From Lumnitzera littorea (lineage: Eukaryota > Streptophyta > Magnoliopsida > Myrtales > Combretaceae): a DNA stretch of 64,000 bases. How positions within the stretch are numbered: position 1 is the stretch's first letter; the number at the start of each line of letters is the position of its first letter. The notes under the pieces were generated by a model that was not told the DNA's origin, ran no database searches, and saw only the letters and a list, made by a program, of their open reading frames with translations. Made by a program: the position numbers and the translations under genes. The stretch covers positions 84,233,958-84,297,957 of the forward strand of contig JAMXBB010000010.1 of assembly GCA_024138015.1 (NCBI GenBank), written 5' to 3'. Positions 10,408 through 23,226 of this stretch are shown in pieces.

Positions 10408-13400
10408 ATGGAAGAATCAGAGGTAATGGTTTTTCGTTATGCATTCGGTTATTTTTCTTTACGTGCTTTTTTCTAATTTTTTATTGAAAAAAAAGCAGAT
10501 GGTGGCGTTGAAGAAAGCTTACGCGGAGATAATTTTAAACACGGCGAAGGAAGCGGCTAGTCGAGTTATGGAATCGGACCGGAGAGCGGTTCGGTTTCAG
10601 CGTGATTTGGTTCGTACACAGAACGAAGCGGTTCGGATGTTAATCCGATTGAAACAGATGATGGAATTTAAGGTGTTCTTTAGCTTTCAATTGTGATTTT
10701 GATTTCATGTAATTTTAGTGTTTGATGAGCTTGTTTATTAGGTTTCGTCTCTGTTGAGTTTTCAAGTGTTCAGTTGGTTTTGTGGTGCTGTTGATTGCTA
10801 ACGTCAATGAATGCTATGAATGAATGTTGTGTCTTTGGCAGTGGATGGCAATGCCAAAGGTGTTATTGTTAGGTTTCTGTTGTTTTGGTTATTATGTTAA
10901 TAGCAAATGGAATGTCTGGTTTTATGAATGGGAAAGATTGATTGAATTTGTATATAGTTCTCAGGTGATGGTCTCGTGATTATCTTGAATGTATATAGTT
11001 TGAGGAACAAATATATAGGACATGCAACTCAGTTGCAGTAACAGATTTCCCTCTTCTTCATTGTGTTTGGTACGTCTTCCTACCAATGAAATGCTGCTGT
11101 GTGCTAAATAATAGATTGAAAGTAGTGTTCCTTTTAAAATTTCTTTGAAGTTGCAACCTGTGATCTGTGGCAGCACAGATGGGTACACTGAGCTGGAAAC
11201 TAGGAAATTTTATTCCTACTTATACTTGTTGATGCTTTAACATGCATATGTATTTACTATTTAAACTTCTTTGGTTTCGAAAAGGTTGCCTGATGAAGAT
11301 CCTTGCAGGTGCCAGTGATTTTGGCGATTGGTTGGGTTAGAAATGTTAATTTGAAAGGCCAAAGTTAAGTTGATAACTGATATATGTGGAGATTGAGTAC
11401 AAGGATCATTGTTGCTTAATGACCCTAACAGGTAAAGCATAGTGCAAGAGACCCACAGGATATAAGCAACATGATACTATCTTAGTTGTTGATGCTTTGA
11501 TGTGTAAATGGATGCCAATTTCTTTCATTGCAACATGTCACTTGTGAATAGATTAATTGAGAAAAGTTGTGGAAAATGTCTTGCAGTGTTGTCTGATAAG
11601 TTGCTGATTTTGTAAGAAAGGCTAGTAGTGTTGTTTGTTTGTTTTCTCTACAAGATTTTTCAGTGATGACAGTCTGATACAGGGAGAGTTTATGTTGATG
11701 GAGTGTGTACATGCAAAGAATTTGTAATGGTTTCACTTGGATTAACATGAAGAATGTGAAGTATCTAAGATGATAACTTATAATCATCCTTTTCACACCA
11801 AATCTACCTATACCTCATCCTATCCTGAACTTTTGCTTCTTGCTTGATTTGATTTAAGCTGGTGATATGTTTTGTGCATATTTTGCATTTGGCTTATGAT
11901 AGAAGATTCAACAGTCATGTGTTCTTTGCTTCAAGATCCTTATGTGAAGCTCCATTGGCAAATATTAACTTCCATTAGATTAGTTTTGCACCCCCTTGGT
12001 TTACAAGTTTTGACTTTTGAGGCCTGGATAGTTTATTTCATCATGTACCTTATACGGATTTGAGGGGAGTGATGCTGGACAGTTGGTGGTTATGTAGGTT
12101 TGGGTGAAATCAAGCTGCATGGTTAGTCCAGCATCGATTGGTAAAAATATAGTAAAAAGCACCCTTGATTGACTAGAATATTCAGCTGTTCTTATAAGCT
12201 GTTGCTTGGATCAAATTCTGTCATATTAACACTCTTAAGGAACTTCTTTAGTAAAGATCCACTTTTCTGACTTAGTGGAAACTAGGATTGCATATCCTAT
12301 TGCATGATGTCATTGTATTGACAAGTGAATGAACTGTTGGATTGACTAGTGTAATAAATAGGTTGTCCAGCTTGATCCACTGCAATATTGAAGTCGTGGA
12401 TTGTTATGACTTACATCATGTTGGGACACCTTCTCTTGTGAAGAGAGACTGTTTTCCTATGTGCCTTTTGCAAAAGTGTTATTGTAGCAAATAGTCTTCC
12501 AGTAATGCATTCAAGAAGTTTTGTAGAATGTGTTCTATGACGTCAGTCTTTTGGATAAAGAAAAGAGTACTTAAATCAGTGGGAAAAAAACCCCTACGTA
12601 AAGGGAAAAAAAGATAAAGAAAAGCATTACTCTAAATATAGTTATAAAAATCACGATTAATCCAATACAATTCTACGGGTTTATGATTTTATTTACTATT
12701 TTAAAAGGTTTTTCCAGGTTAATTCGAGTATAAAATCGTTTTTGTTTAAAAATTTATATTTTTAACCAATTTTCTATATTAAACTCAATAGAAACTTATA
12801 TTTTTAATCGAGTATATTCAAGTTGAATTGGCCAAAAAAAAAAAAAAATACCGCTAGGCTTTTATTAGCCAATCGACTATTGAGCATCAAATCATCTTTG
12901 TTATCCTATTCCATTTTTTTTTTTTTTCTTTCTCTCTTTATCAATGCCTTGTTCAATATTCATAGCATTCATTCATGTTCTATCTCCAATAAAAAAGTTT
13001 ATAAAGAAAATTATATATTTAAGTTTATATTATTAATAACTCAAAATGAGTTGAATTATTTCGTTTTCTTCAATTCATCGTTTTTTTCAAACAAATTAAT
13101 TGAAAAAAAATTTAGTTTTAATTCTACTTTTTTCTTCTTTTGTAAATGTTAAGTTATAGATTAAGAATTTTTTTTAAAGAAAAAAGAACTTAATTTCTTT
13201 ATTTTTTTATTTCCATTGTGGATCTCAAAATATTTATAGCTTCTATAAACATATCAACAGTTTTTTTTAAGTTATTTTATATAAATTGTATAAACTTATG
13301 TTTATGTGTTTTGATTTTATAAACCGTCTAGTGATTTTAGATAGAACTATGAGTTTGATAACCTTGACTCCTAAGGTCTACAGATTCCTTCGCTTGCAGA

Positions 13401-16032
13401 GATTCCATTCCAACCCCAACTGGTTGCTCGTAAAGGCACCTGCCATTTCCATGACAGATCTCTTGACTATGCGAAGCTTTGTATCAAAAGATGCCATCAT
13501 GAGACAAGGTTGAACTTTGCACGGTCTACTTGAATTAACTATAGCTATTTGCTTGGAAATGTCTGTCATCCTTAGGTTATCAATCATTCAATTTTAGGTT
13601 CTTTCCCCCTGACCTTCTACTCCCTGCAACTTGCAGATTATATTGCTGCTTTCGAATGAATGACAAGTCATTGTGCTGTTCTTTCTGACGTATGAGTTTA
13701 CTTAATCATAAAATTCATATACTACTAGTTTGTCTCTGTACTTTTCACTCAATATATGTAGACTCGGATTAAAATGTTTTTCCATCTGGCACCATCAAAG
13801 GTTTGACTTGCCTTCCCTACGTGTACTTTATTTTTCATCAAACTATAATAGATTGAATAACAGTTTCTTGATTGACAGATAACTGAAGCTGAGAAAAGCT
13901 CTGTGAGGGAAAGAACAAGGATTGAAGAACTTGAAGCACAGCTTCAAGAAGCAGAGGATAAAATTGTTGACCTTAGAATGGATTTACAAAAAGTAGGAGA
14001 TGAATTGGAAAAGTTGAAAAAGAACCGAGTGCAGCCTTGTCACAAACAGCATGTCAAGGAAGATGCATTTTCTCCTAACAATGAAAGAAATAAAGAGATT
14101 TTGCCTCCTTTGGGACCAATGGTACCATATTCTTCAGATTCAGATCTTGAAACTGCTGCATTTAATGCTGAAGATGGTCCATCAAATAAAAAAGATTTAT
14201 TTTTCAAAAGCTGCAATCTGACCAAACAAAATGAGTTATCAAGTTTTTCCTATTTAAAGAGTGATTGCAATTTCACTTCTGCTTTAGGATCTGAGATGGT
14301 GAGAAGTAAGGAGCCTGAGCCGTGTAGAAATGGTTGTACAAATAAATCATCTTCACATGGAGGACAGTCACAACTTGAAAAACATAGAACCACGGGTGGT
14401 GAATCTTTGTCATCAGCTAATCAGCTAAATTTTAAAGCTAGTAGTTTTCTCTTTCCCAGAGCCAACATCTTGAGAAAACAAGTAAGAGTATCTGGTGAAG
14501 AAGTAAAGAAACCTGTTAAAGTGTGCAAGAATTTGAGAAGAAAGGGTCGATCTCGACAGATCCAAGCCTGTTCACGTAGATCAAGCTCTATGCAGCTTGC
14601 TAAGTGTTCACGAACTTCAGCTCCTCCTCCCAAGATGGGCTCAGTGAATAGCAATGCAAAACCTGATTGTAGCCCTGATGAATGCTTTAAATCCAAAGTT
14701 AAGAAAAACTATGTTGAACTGCAAGATAAGTTGATGGATGGAAACGGCTCTCTTAATGAAGATAGGGCTCTTACGTTTAAGTGCAAACGTAAAGCTCGGA
14801 GGAAGCGCATTGGTAATGCATATACTTCTTCTAACCAGATGGATGTACAATTTGAGCAACGAAATCAAATTCTCTCTGGGGCAAATTCTATTGATCACGT
14901 TGAAATACAGTCAATGCCTGATTTGGACCCACAGTCTGCGTTGAGGAAATCACATGAAAAGTCTAGGTCAACAGAAAAAGTACTTAATGCTCGTGGAGAG
15001 GAGCTGAGAGATGATTTCTCAGTAACTGCTGCTGGAACAGACACCACAGAGAGTTTGATGCTCCAAAATCATGAGTCAGGCAGTGAAAGTAGTAAATTTT
15101 TTGGATTAAATCCAGATCTAGACGATGCAAAATCTTCTAAAGAAAACAGAGGATCAGCTCCAGCAAATGACAGTAGGCTTCTTAAGTACACCTTTCAGAG
15201 AAAGCGAAAGAAGGAACCCTTAGCTTGCACCAATGATAATGGTCTACCTGAGAAGAGTGAATTGACAAGAAAGGAAGCTGGAGATACAGGAGAAGGGGAG
15301 CGAGAGCCTAAAAAACCAGCATTGATGAATGAATCCTTTCAAGATAGTGGAGGCCTAGCACAAGTTGCTCGTCAGGTTTGTTGTTCATCTCTATCATTTG
15401 ACAGTACATGCTGTGCCTCCACTCTTCAGCATGTGAATATATGGATTCTTCCTCCATACATACCAAATTTACAGGACATGTGAGGATTGTGGTCATTGTG
15501 CGTTTGGCTTCGTATATTGATCACCTCATGAAAACTTTTAATGAATCTAGTTATTCCTGTAATTTGTTGGATGAGAGATAACTAGACGAAAGAGCCAAGT
15601 TGAGTTCACAAGTCACCACTCACATGGGGGAAATACATATATAGAGTCTGGAGTGGAATTATTAGGTAGATGCACAAGTTAATATTCCACCTTGTGTATG
15701 TGTCAGTATCCTTCCTTTCCTTTCCTTTTCTTTTCTTTTCTTTTCTTTTTTCTATTTTTTGGGCCTTATATATATATATTCAGTATCTAAGAACTTTGTT
15801 TTTTGGTAATTAGTCTATAGAACTTATTTGCAATGTGAATGGTTTTATCTCGAAAGTTTTCATTTCTGTCGTGTATATTTGGGTTTTAAGAATCGGTTGG
15901 TCTATATTGGTTCCTTGTCTAGCAAATATGTGACTGTCATCTTGTGGAATGGCGCTTTGAAGTATATCTAATATCTACTATAACTACTTTCTTATGCAGC
16001 TTATTGCATTGTCTGGAAAACGGTGGTGGTAG
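10408..16032 (+). CDS. plant coiled-coil protein with basic nuclear-type clusters, family unnamed, 572 aa
   Basis: Exons are 10408-10422, 10499-10672, 13879-15375 and 16000-16032. All three introns are GT-AG and phase 0, and 5+58+499+10 codons give 572 aa. Residues 6-115 are almost continuously helical and charged (KKAYAEIIL, IEELEAQLQEAEDKI, LQKVGDELEKL), a clear coiled coil. A long low-complexity Ser/Lys-rich tail follows, with basic clusters near 281-289 (LRRKGRSR), 364-373 (KCKRKARRKR) and 502-509 (FQRKRKKE), which could be nuclear localisation signals. The last 11-codon exon (LIALSGKRWW, stop) extends VARQ; I recall a similar VARQLISLS..W ending in plant homologues, which supports this splice. 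The 3.2-kb second intron is long. Function is unknown; a nuclear or scaffold role is inference. Met at 10499 is an alternative start. Confidence 0.85.
10673..13878. other. long second intron (3.2 kb) of the coiled-coil gene
   Basis: The donor is GTGTTC at 10673 and the acceptor ends ATTGACAG at 13878. The first part (to about 12550) has ordinary intron composition. 12560-13290 is strongly AT-rich, with A14 and T13 runs, and looks like an inserted non-coding repeat. The open frames inside (for example 12823-13152, 13286-13513 and minus 11482-11796) resemble no family I recognise and have no splice support. Confidence 0.7.
15711..15750 (+). repeat. (TTTTC)n pyrimidine repeat in the last intron of the coiled-coil gene
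   Basis: An imperfect TTCC/TTTTC array lies inside intron 3 (15376-15999), about 250 bases before the 33-nt terminal exon. A short TA run follows near 15770. Confidence 0.85.
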
Positions 16033-17588
16033 TTCATATGATCACCTGGTATAACTCAACCAAGAGTCAGGAGGGAGGCATTTACGACTGAGTCAATGCA
16101 ACAGCATGCCATGAGGTGGTGTAAATGAAGTTTCAAACCAATTCCTGGCTAGTGCTGAGCATTTAACTTAAGATTAGAGAGTAGGAGATTTTCTCATGCA
16201 TGACTTGCATTATACACCCCAGAAGATTGTTTACTAACATAGGTTGCTTCATTATGTCAACTTAAATTTTATTTTTAACAATGTCTTGTTTGTTTAATCT
16301 CTGGACATCACGCTCATAGTCTTGTACATGATATCATTACTACTAAGCTCTTTAGCCGGCAGTTGATGTCCAACTTATGTGTTACTTGCCCTTGTTCCTC
16401 AAAATACCCCATTTAAACTACGTATTAGTTATCTTATGGATGTGAAAAGGAGCTGAGACAATGGGTCGGCGTAAGTAGCGAGGCCAATGCTATTTCAACT
16501 CCTTTTGCATGACATCCTACAGAAAATTGAGATGATTACATCGGAGGTGATTTTTTTTTTTTTGGGTGCAAATAGCTGATGGGCTTATAAAGTGATATAA
16601 AAGGTCGATATATGTTTTTGCAGAAACAAGTGGACGATGAATATTTTTAAAGTCATGTAGTTAGCATTAAATCAACATGCTGCAGGAGCTACTTTTTGTA
16701 ATGTTCACAACATATTTGTATCCTTAGAAGCACACTTTTGCATTTCTATATTATTTAGAACATTCATTCCCTATTGTGTGAATGCGTAAATCAGCTATTT
16801 ACACTTTGGACATAGACATGCATCACTTTTGTTGCAATTATCCAAGAGATGGAATAGCAAGACATACAATCTTGTCAACTGAATTTCGGCACAATTCCCT
16901 TATTTTATTTCATAATATAATCCCTTACAAATTTCTTGGCACATTTATTTGACTTTGGAAGAACTAAACAGGGTAGCTTTTTTTTTTTTTTTTTAATTTT
17001 ATTAAATTCTTAATCCACTTAATTATTATAATTTTAAAGTATGGATTTGCGATTCTTTCATAAGACCATGGCAATAGCTATTCTTAGTCTTGAGAGCCTT
17101 GAATTGGGATGAGGGTATATTGGTACTATTAAATATACTCTTAATCTATTACTAATATCTGTTTGAGTGTATCCAAACCAGGTAATTATCATTGTCGTTA
17201 TCTCTATTTTATTCCATAAAAATTATAATTCTATTCCTATGTTATTTTTATTCAGTGTACCAGACATGTTGAAGCTATAAAATGGAAATCCACCAAAAAC
17301 TATATAATGGAATCCCATCCCATTGCCATGGAAGTTAAAGAGGTGGTGGAGGTGGCATGGTGTTTGTTGGCATAGGCTAGGTTTAATGTACAGACAATGC
17401 TAGAGATACCACATAGAAACATGTCTTGGCCTAATGAGATCGTAGAACAGCAAGGTACTATGGTTTATTTGGGCAAAGTTTCCCTGTTTATGGTTCAGGT
17501 CGTTATGGACTGGCCATGAGAAACCAATATATGTGTAGCCTTCCCTGCCAAGTTATAATGTTGCAGGCTGCTTTGTTCTTTTTCTTAA

Positions 17589-17619
<31 letters not shown>

Positions 17620-18239
17620 AAAATACATTGCTGCGTATATTTAATATTAATTTAAAAAATAAGGGATTAAATGTAATGGATGAAGCAAATATAAATGGGA
17701 ACATTTGCAATGAGACTAGGGAAAGAAAGGGGGGAAAAAAAATCAATGCGTGGTCCACAAAGACCAAAACCATCAACAAGTTTTGGTGGGTAGCCTATAC
17801 TCATCAAAAGCATGCTAATGCGTATGGACGAGTAACAAAAAAATTTGAATTTATATAAAATTTGCGAATTATACGATAATATAAAATTAATGGAGATACA
17901 AATATCAAATGTAGATAAGAAAACTTTATCCAATTTGTTTGTATTCTACTTCAACACTTGCAGATGCCATGGTTTCTTAGGCAATTTAGATTAAATGGCC
18001 TTTTGTATCAATTATAAGGAAGACGACAATAGCTAATGGATAATTTAACAATTATCAACAATAGAAACTTGCACATATATCTAAATATATTTTCGTAAAG
18101 TATATAATTAGTTTTGAAAAGATTAAATTTTTCATTTTAAACTTGTTAACTAGTGTCTAGAGCACTTGTTAGTGCCCTAATAATAATATTTCTAAGATTG
18201 TTTACTTGCGTGCATTCGGATTTCTTTCTCGAGAAAAGA
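16033..18239. other. 3' flank of the coiled-coil gene and intergenic DNA
   Basis: The first several hundred bases after the stop have gene-like composition and probably include the 3' UTR; no AATAAA is seen nearby. Poly-T runs occur at 16551-16563 and 16979-16994, and a (CT)n microsatellite at about 17589-17612. Around 17160-17290 lies ATTCC-rich sequence with short inverted similarity (GTGTATCCAAACC versus AGTGTACCAGACATG), possibly a worn MITE. The frame at 17628-17858 has no recognisable features. Confidence 0.5.
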
Positions 18240-18690
18240 AGCATCTGCTGTCCGATTTAGGTTTCATGTGGTTTTAAACTGCAATTGCACTTTTGGGTAC
18301 CCCACTTCAGCTGATGAACAAGCGGTGACTGTTTATTTCTTGAACTTGATAGCCAAGGAAAATAATAAACCCAAAGACTAATCTTCTGGTAGTGGGACAA
18401 GAAGCCCAGAGGTAATCAAAGTAAGCACTTGTGGTACTTGAGTTAAGATGTTGGAAAGAATAAGCCTTGAGACAACCTGGAATTGACATAGCAAAGGGCA
18501 CATTTCCAATGGGTCAAACTTTACTGCTGCATACATTGGTTGAGGAGACTTGAACTTAGTAAGAGATATCCAAGCAAGAGTGTTTAAGTTAGATGATTCA
18601 ATTAAGCGTCTGCTATGGGGGGGTTAGATTGCCAGGACCTCTGTACAAACCAGTGTCAAGGTTGTCCATGAATTGACTTCTGCAAGCGAT
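18240..18690 (-). pseudogene. Ty1/Copia reverse transcriptase to RNase H fragment, broken
   Basis: Read on the minus strand from about 18690 downward, the translation follows the junction typical of Copia polyproteins. A piece like the GLYR-to-DISY segment (worn from the form ..LIYLT.TRPDISY) is followed by FAMSIPGCLKAYS (where ..AALRVLRYLKG stands in intact elements). Next comes FDYLWASCPTTRRLVFGFIIFLG, the RNase H block whose intact form resembles [22 protein letters not shown]. Several stops and the absence of gag, integrase and LTRs nearby show an isolated, dead fragment. Its orientation is opposite to the upstream gene. Confidence 0.75.
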
Positions 18691-21480
18691 AAACAGCTAT
18701 TAATGTGGGTGATCGAACACCTTAAGGTGGTGGCACGTACACTTGTTCATTGAAATCGGTATGAAAGGAGGAGGAGTCGTTAACATCCTATATGTACAAA
18801 TACCAACTCTTCTTAGTAGCTTTTGCTAAAAGGCATTTCACAGTGGTGAGTTTAGCCACAGAGGTGAAAAAAAAAAAAAGAAAAAAGAAAAAAACTCCCT
18901 TTTGTTGGATATGTGGTTCCCTTTTCAAGGATGTATTTCTCGATAAATTAGAAATGGAATCAAGTGCATTGTCTAATCTAATGATTTTATTTGCTTTTCA
19001 AACTGCGATTAGATCCTTCGGACAAGGTTTAGAAAATGTCCGAAGGCTCAGCTTTCACGTTTAAGGAAGCACACACATGTTGCTCTTGAATAAATCGTTC
19101 ACAATCCATTAAAAAAAAAGAAAAATAAATAAAAAAAGAAGAAGACAGAGATGAGCTCCATTTGTGATATTAGTAGGATAGAGATCCGTGATATTTAAAT
19201 AAAAGGATTTTACAGTCTTATCCATTATTCTAATAAAATCAGTTTTATTTTTTATCTTATCATTTATTTATATATTTTAAAATCTAAATTATTAAATTTA
19301 AAATTTATTTAATAGTTTAGATTTGAAGAAATATGAATAAAAAATAAGATAAATACTGATTTTGTAAAAAATAAAAATAAAACCATATAAAAATTTAAAA
19401 GAAGTGCATTGAAACATGACATGACTCTATCGTTTCCATCAGGGGAAGAACTGGGAGTTTAGCATGTTGTAAGGCATTCCTTACGGGGCAAATTTTAAGA
19501 ATAATCTCACCCACCCTCTGAAAACATAGACAAGAAGGAAAGACGTCTATATCGAAGATGTCTTAAAGCGAAGAGTTGAATCCAAAAATGACCATACTGT
19601 ATACCTACTAAACTGTTGATGGGCATACCATCTTTTGTTCTTGGGCTTTGTGCTAGACCACATGTGTAGACCCAAATATCATTGTACATTTTTTGTTTTT
19701 TCCTTCAAAGACTTCAACCTCGTGCAATAGTAGTCATTGGACATCCTATTTTGTCGTGTGTTTATGGCTTGTCACCGTCTTTCTTGGACTTTCATCAACT
19801 CATTTTTCTTGTGAGACTCATACGTTGGAGGTTCATCCAACGCCTACGCCTCTTGCCATGGCTAAGTAGACCAAGTTTTCATGCACTTCTTCGCTTAGCA
19901 AGTTCGGCGCATATAACAACATATATTGGACTAGATACAGTACAACAGAAAAAGGTTAAACATAAACTATAATGCATATCAAAACAAAGGATCGCAACCT
20001 CCTAATAATTTATATTCGATTTTAGTAAATTATGTTAATAAACGATAAAAACAAAATTATCGATGGTTTTTATTTTATTATTTATGATATGATTTATTAA
20101 AATTTGATAAAAAAAAAATTATCGCCATATTTCATTTTATTGTTCATAGCATAATATAATAAAATCAAATGTGATTTATTATGGTGTTATACTAATGCGA
20201 CGTCATTATAGAAAAACCAATAAACGTTAGATCCTAGTAGCTTGCGTAGATAAGATTATGTCAATTAGATAAGAACGAGTAACATCAAGAGAGATTCATA
20301 TCTTTTGATTGATAAAAAATCAATATAATAATTGAGATTATAAGGAAAAAAAATTATTTTATAATGATATTATTTAATATTCTAAAAATTTAGATAATCT
20401 TAATAGTTAATTTATAAATTTAAAGAAAAAATAAATAGGAAGATTCAAACCCATATAGAAAATGATGATATATATAGTATCTCATGTCTACACATCTCAA
20501 CAAGATGCGCTCACAATGTTAGCTAAATCGTCTCGTAGCTATTATTAGCTTCTATTATTATTATTGTTATGTCGCTTCATAATGCATTCCAGACTCGAGT
20601 GCTTCCAGTTGAAAAGGAAGCTGCCCATCCACCATATATGGTGTAAAGTGAAAAGGAAAATGTATTTAGTGATACGATATATTGTAAGAGGGATATATTG
20701 AGGTTTTAATACTTCCTTTAATCCAATCTTTAAATTTGCAATCAAATTCTATTCTTTAATAATGAAAAAAAAAAAAAATAACAAGCTATCGAGTACAAAG
20801 ATATGCCCTTTCCTAATTTGTATGCAGAAAATTATTACAAAACATAGATGAAAATTTACAATACGTTTGGGGTGATGGAAAGGGAAGGAAAGGAAAATAG
20901 GGATAAAATTATATAATTTCATGGTAGCGCACAAAGAAGAAAAAAGAAAAGAAATTGTTTTCACAGGCCCACTAATTTTAAAATCCCCTCTCTCCCCCCC
21001 CCCCCCCCCCCACCCCCCAAAAAAAGCAAAGAGAGAGAGAGTGCAATTACCAATTTACCTCTTTTTTTTACTTACTTTTTCTTTTTGCTATCATTTTTAT
21101 GATTATATTGATAATTTTAAGTTATATTTATTTCGTCTTTAATGATGATTAAGACTGATTTTATTTTCATTCTCATTGTTATCCAATTACATCGAAACCA
21201 CTCAAATGTTCTCTAATTAATTTTCTTCATTCCTGTTACCTTCTTTTTTTTTTCTTCATTCTTTCTTTCATGCCAAAGAAAAGTATTAAGATCAAGTTGA
21301 AATAGAAATGAAACATTTTAGTTGTTTAAATGGGGATAAAATCTTTTAATAGTTCATATATAAAGTGGTACAAATTTGCACGCAAGGTTGGCACATTTAA
21401 TGAGTTCCTCCTTATAAGAGTGGAAAACAAGCGAAAGCAGCCTGCGCTGGTTTGGTTAGCTGAACACAAGAATTACCGGT
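18691..21480. other. intergenic AT-rich stretch without recognised genes
   Basis: It contains A-rich runs (18866-18895 and 19109-19140), AT-rich DNA around 19200-19400, and a GC-richer patch at 19430-19970. The open frames on both strands of that patch (plus 19682-19972, minus 19507-19689) match nothing I recognise. A (TTA)n tract lies near 20551-20566. The frame at 21330-21533 is unsupported. Confidence 0.5.
20994..21018 (+). repeat. poly-C tract, C18 followed by A and C6
   Basis: Eighteen C in a row (20994-21011), one A, then six C, preceded by CTCTCT and followed by an A run. It is the most G/C-skewed spot in this AT-rich region. The complementary G-run strand could form quadruplex structures. 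The length call in a homopolymer may be unreliable. Confidence 0.95.
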
Positions 21481-21489
21481 GGCGGCCAA

Positions 21490-22320
21490 TCCATCAAAAT
21501 GCATCATCCACGCCGGTGTGTATTCAGCGGTAAATATGTGCTCCTCGGGAAGTGTCACGTCGAAATCCGGGAAACAATAATTCTGCTTGCGTTTTTTAAT
21601 TCACGAGCGGTCCAATTGGTCACACACGTATAGGAATGCTTGTGTCGGTTATCAATCCAAATGCCGATCATGTATATGTAGTCAAAAGGGCCAAAAATAA
21701 AAAAATAAAAAAAAAATCTGACCATATATAAAAACACAAGTGCCTAATGTGGAATGTATATTTTTTTACCAAAATTTTCCCTCGTTTATAAACTTTGAAA
21801 TGTTTTCTTACGTGAATAAAAAGGATTCGAGGTATTTTCAGAATGGTATGGATGGAGTATCACAAAATAAACGGAAACTAATGAATATGTTTTGATTTAT
21901 ATGTGATCCAGATCCTAATAAAGAAATATTTTTAATGATTATGCAGTTTAAAGAAAAGTAAAATCGTTAAAGACTCTTTATTGATTATATTAATAAGTGT
22001 TTTAAATACTCTTTAATTTTTTCTTATTTGTAAAAATCCGAGACAACTAAAAGATGGAATTAATACCGTCTAGGAAAAGCTGGGGCATATTCCATTTGGG
22101 TATTCATCCATTTCTATCGCCTGTACTGTCATGTAATCACTTTAGTATTTGCCATACTCCTGAAATTTTCGTAACAATTCTGTAGAGAGAGAGAAAAAAA
22201 AAAAAAAGAAAAGAAAAAAGAAAAACCACATGAGCTATCTAGGGACCAGCCACAGATAAATGGATGATACAACCACAACACATGAAATTTTGGGCCATTA
22301 GGAAGAAATCTTTACATAAC
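21490..22320 (+). repeat. duplicated segment, copy 1 (B part)
   Basis: This matches 24470-25250 in direct orientation. Shared stretches include AATGCTTGTGTC, GTGCCTAATGTGGAATGTAT, CCAAAATTTTCCCTCGTTTA and GGATGGAGTAT, with similarity continuing to the ATACAACC.CAACAC block near 22270. Identity is roughly 80-85 percent by eye. It is non-coding and its origin is unknown. Confidence 0.85.
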
Positions 22321-22328
22321 ACAAAGCA

Positions 22329-22705
22329 TGTTTAGAGCAACCGGATAAAATTGCTCTAATAAAAGGTTGTGGAAAGCTGACCATTCAACTTGGTCTGGCT
22401 TTTTAAACTACGGAACGGGTACAGAAAATTTAGTTTATGTTTGGAATGTAACGTGGTGAGGTAAAATAACAAAACAGGTTGAAAATAAATAGATTTCTTG
22501 GTTATGGATAAAATGAGTATAATTTTTTTTTTAAAAAGATTTTCTTATTATAATATATTTTCGAAAAAAGATTTTCGAGCACCATAATGGAATAAATTAC
22601 TTGAGATTGTTTTGGACTTTGAAAAATGGGCTTTAAAACTTGTAATAAGCCTTTTCAATATTTTAGGGTTTTATTTCTAAGATTTCTTAGGGATTTTTTT
22701 AGTAG

Positions 22706-22739
<34 letters not shown>

Positions 22740-22778
22740 TTTTTGTCTTCTTTTCTTTATTACAAACATTCTTTTAGA
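22329..22778 (+). repeat. 450-bp direct repeat, first copy, ending at a single N
   Basis: It starts TGTTTAGAGCAACC and ends ATTCTTTTAGA, immediately before N at 22779. The second copy begins at 22780. The only differences noticed are in the TA microsatellite (about 22709-22737 here) and at the very end. It may itself be part of an LTR-like sequence (TG start, TATA-type run, A/T-rich end), but no matching element was found. Confidence 0.9.
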
Positions 22779-22779
22779 N
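22779..22779. other. ambiguous base (single N) at the junction of two near-identical copies
   Basis: This is the only N in the window, and it sits exactly where the 450-bp direct repeat restarts. That placement is typical of a contig join or gap placeholder where overlapping ends were not merged. Confidence 0.9.
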
Positions 22780-23226
22780 TGTTTAGAGCAACCGGATAAA
22801 ATTGCTCTAATAAAAGGTTGTGGAAAGCTGACCATTCAACTTGGTCTGGCTTTTTAAACTACGGAACGGGTACAGAAAATTTAGTTTATGTTTGGAATGT
22901 AACGTGGTGAGGTAAAATAACAAAACAGGTTGAAAATAAATAGATTTCTTGGTTATGGATAAAATGAGTATAATTTTTTTTTTAAAAAGATTTTCTTATT
23001 ATAATATATTTTCGAAAAAAGATTTTCGAGCACCATAATGGAATAAATTACTTGAGATTGTTTTGGACTTTGAAAAATGGGCTTTAAAACTTGTAATAAG
23101 CCTTTTCAATATTTTAGGGTTTTATTTCTAAGATTTCTTAGGGATTTTTTTAGTAGCCTTATATATATATATATATATAAATATATTCTTTTTGTCTTCT
23201 TTTCTTTATTACAAACATTCTTTTAG
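22780..23226 (+). repeat. 450-bp direct repeat, second copy
   Basis: It repeats 22329-22778 essentially base for base, with a shorter, interrupted TA run (about 23159-23188, with AAATA near its end). After ATTCTTTTAGAG it continues into unique sequence. Confidence 0.9.

Noticed and set aside
13286..13587. Overlapping frames on both strands inside the second intron of the coiled-coil gene
   Set aside because: They read a little like protein but match no family I know, and including them would break the phase-0 join of exons 2 and 3.
19507..19972. Frames in a GC-richer patch, minus 19507-19689 and plus 19682-19972
   Set aside because: No recognisable domain, no splice continuation; possibly old TE sequence, but it cannot be assigned.
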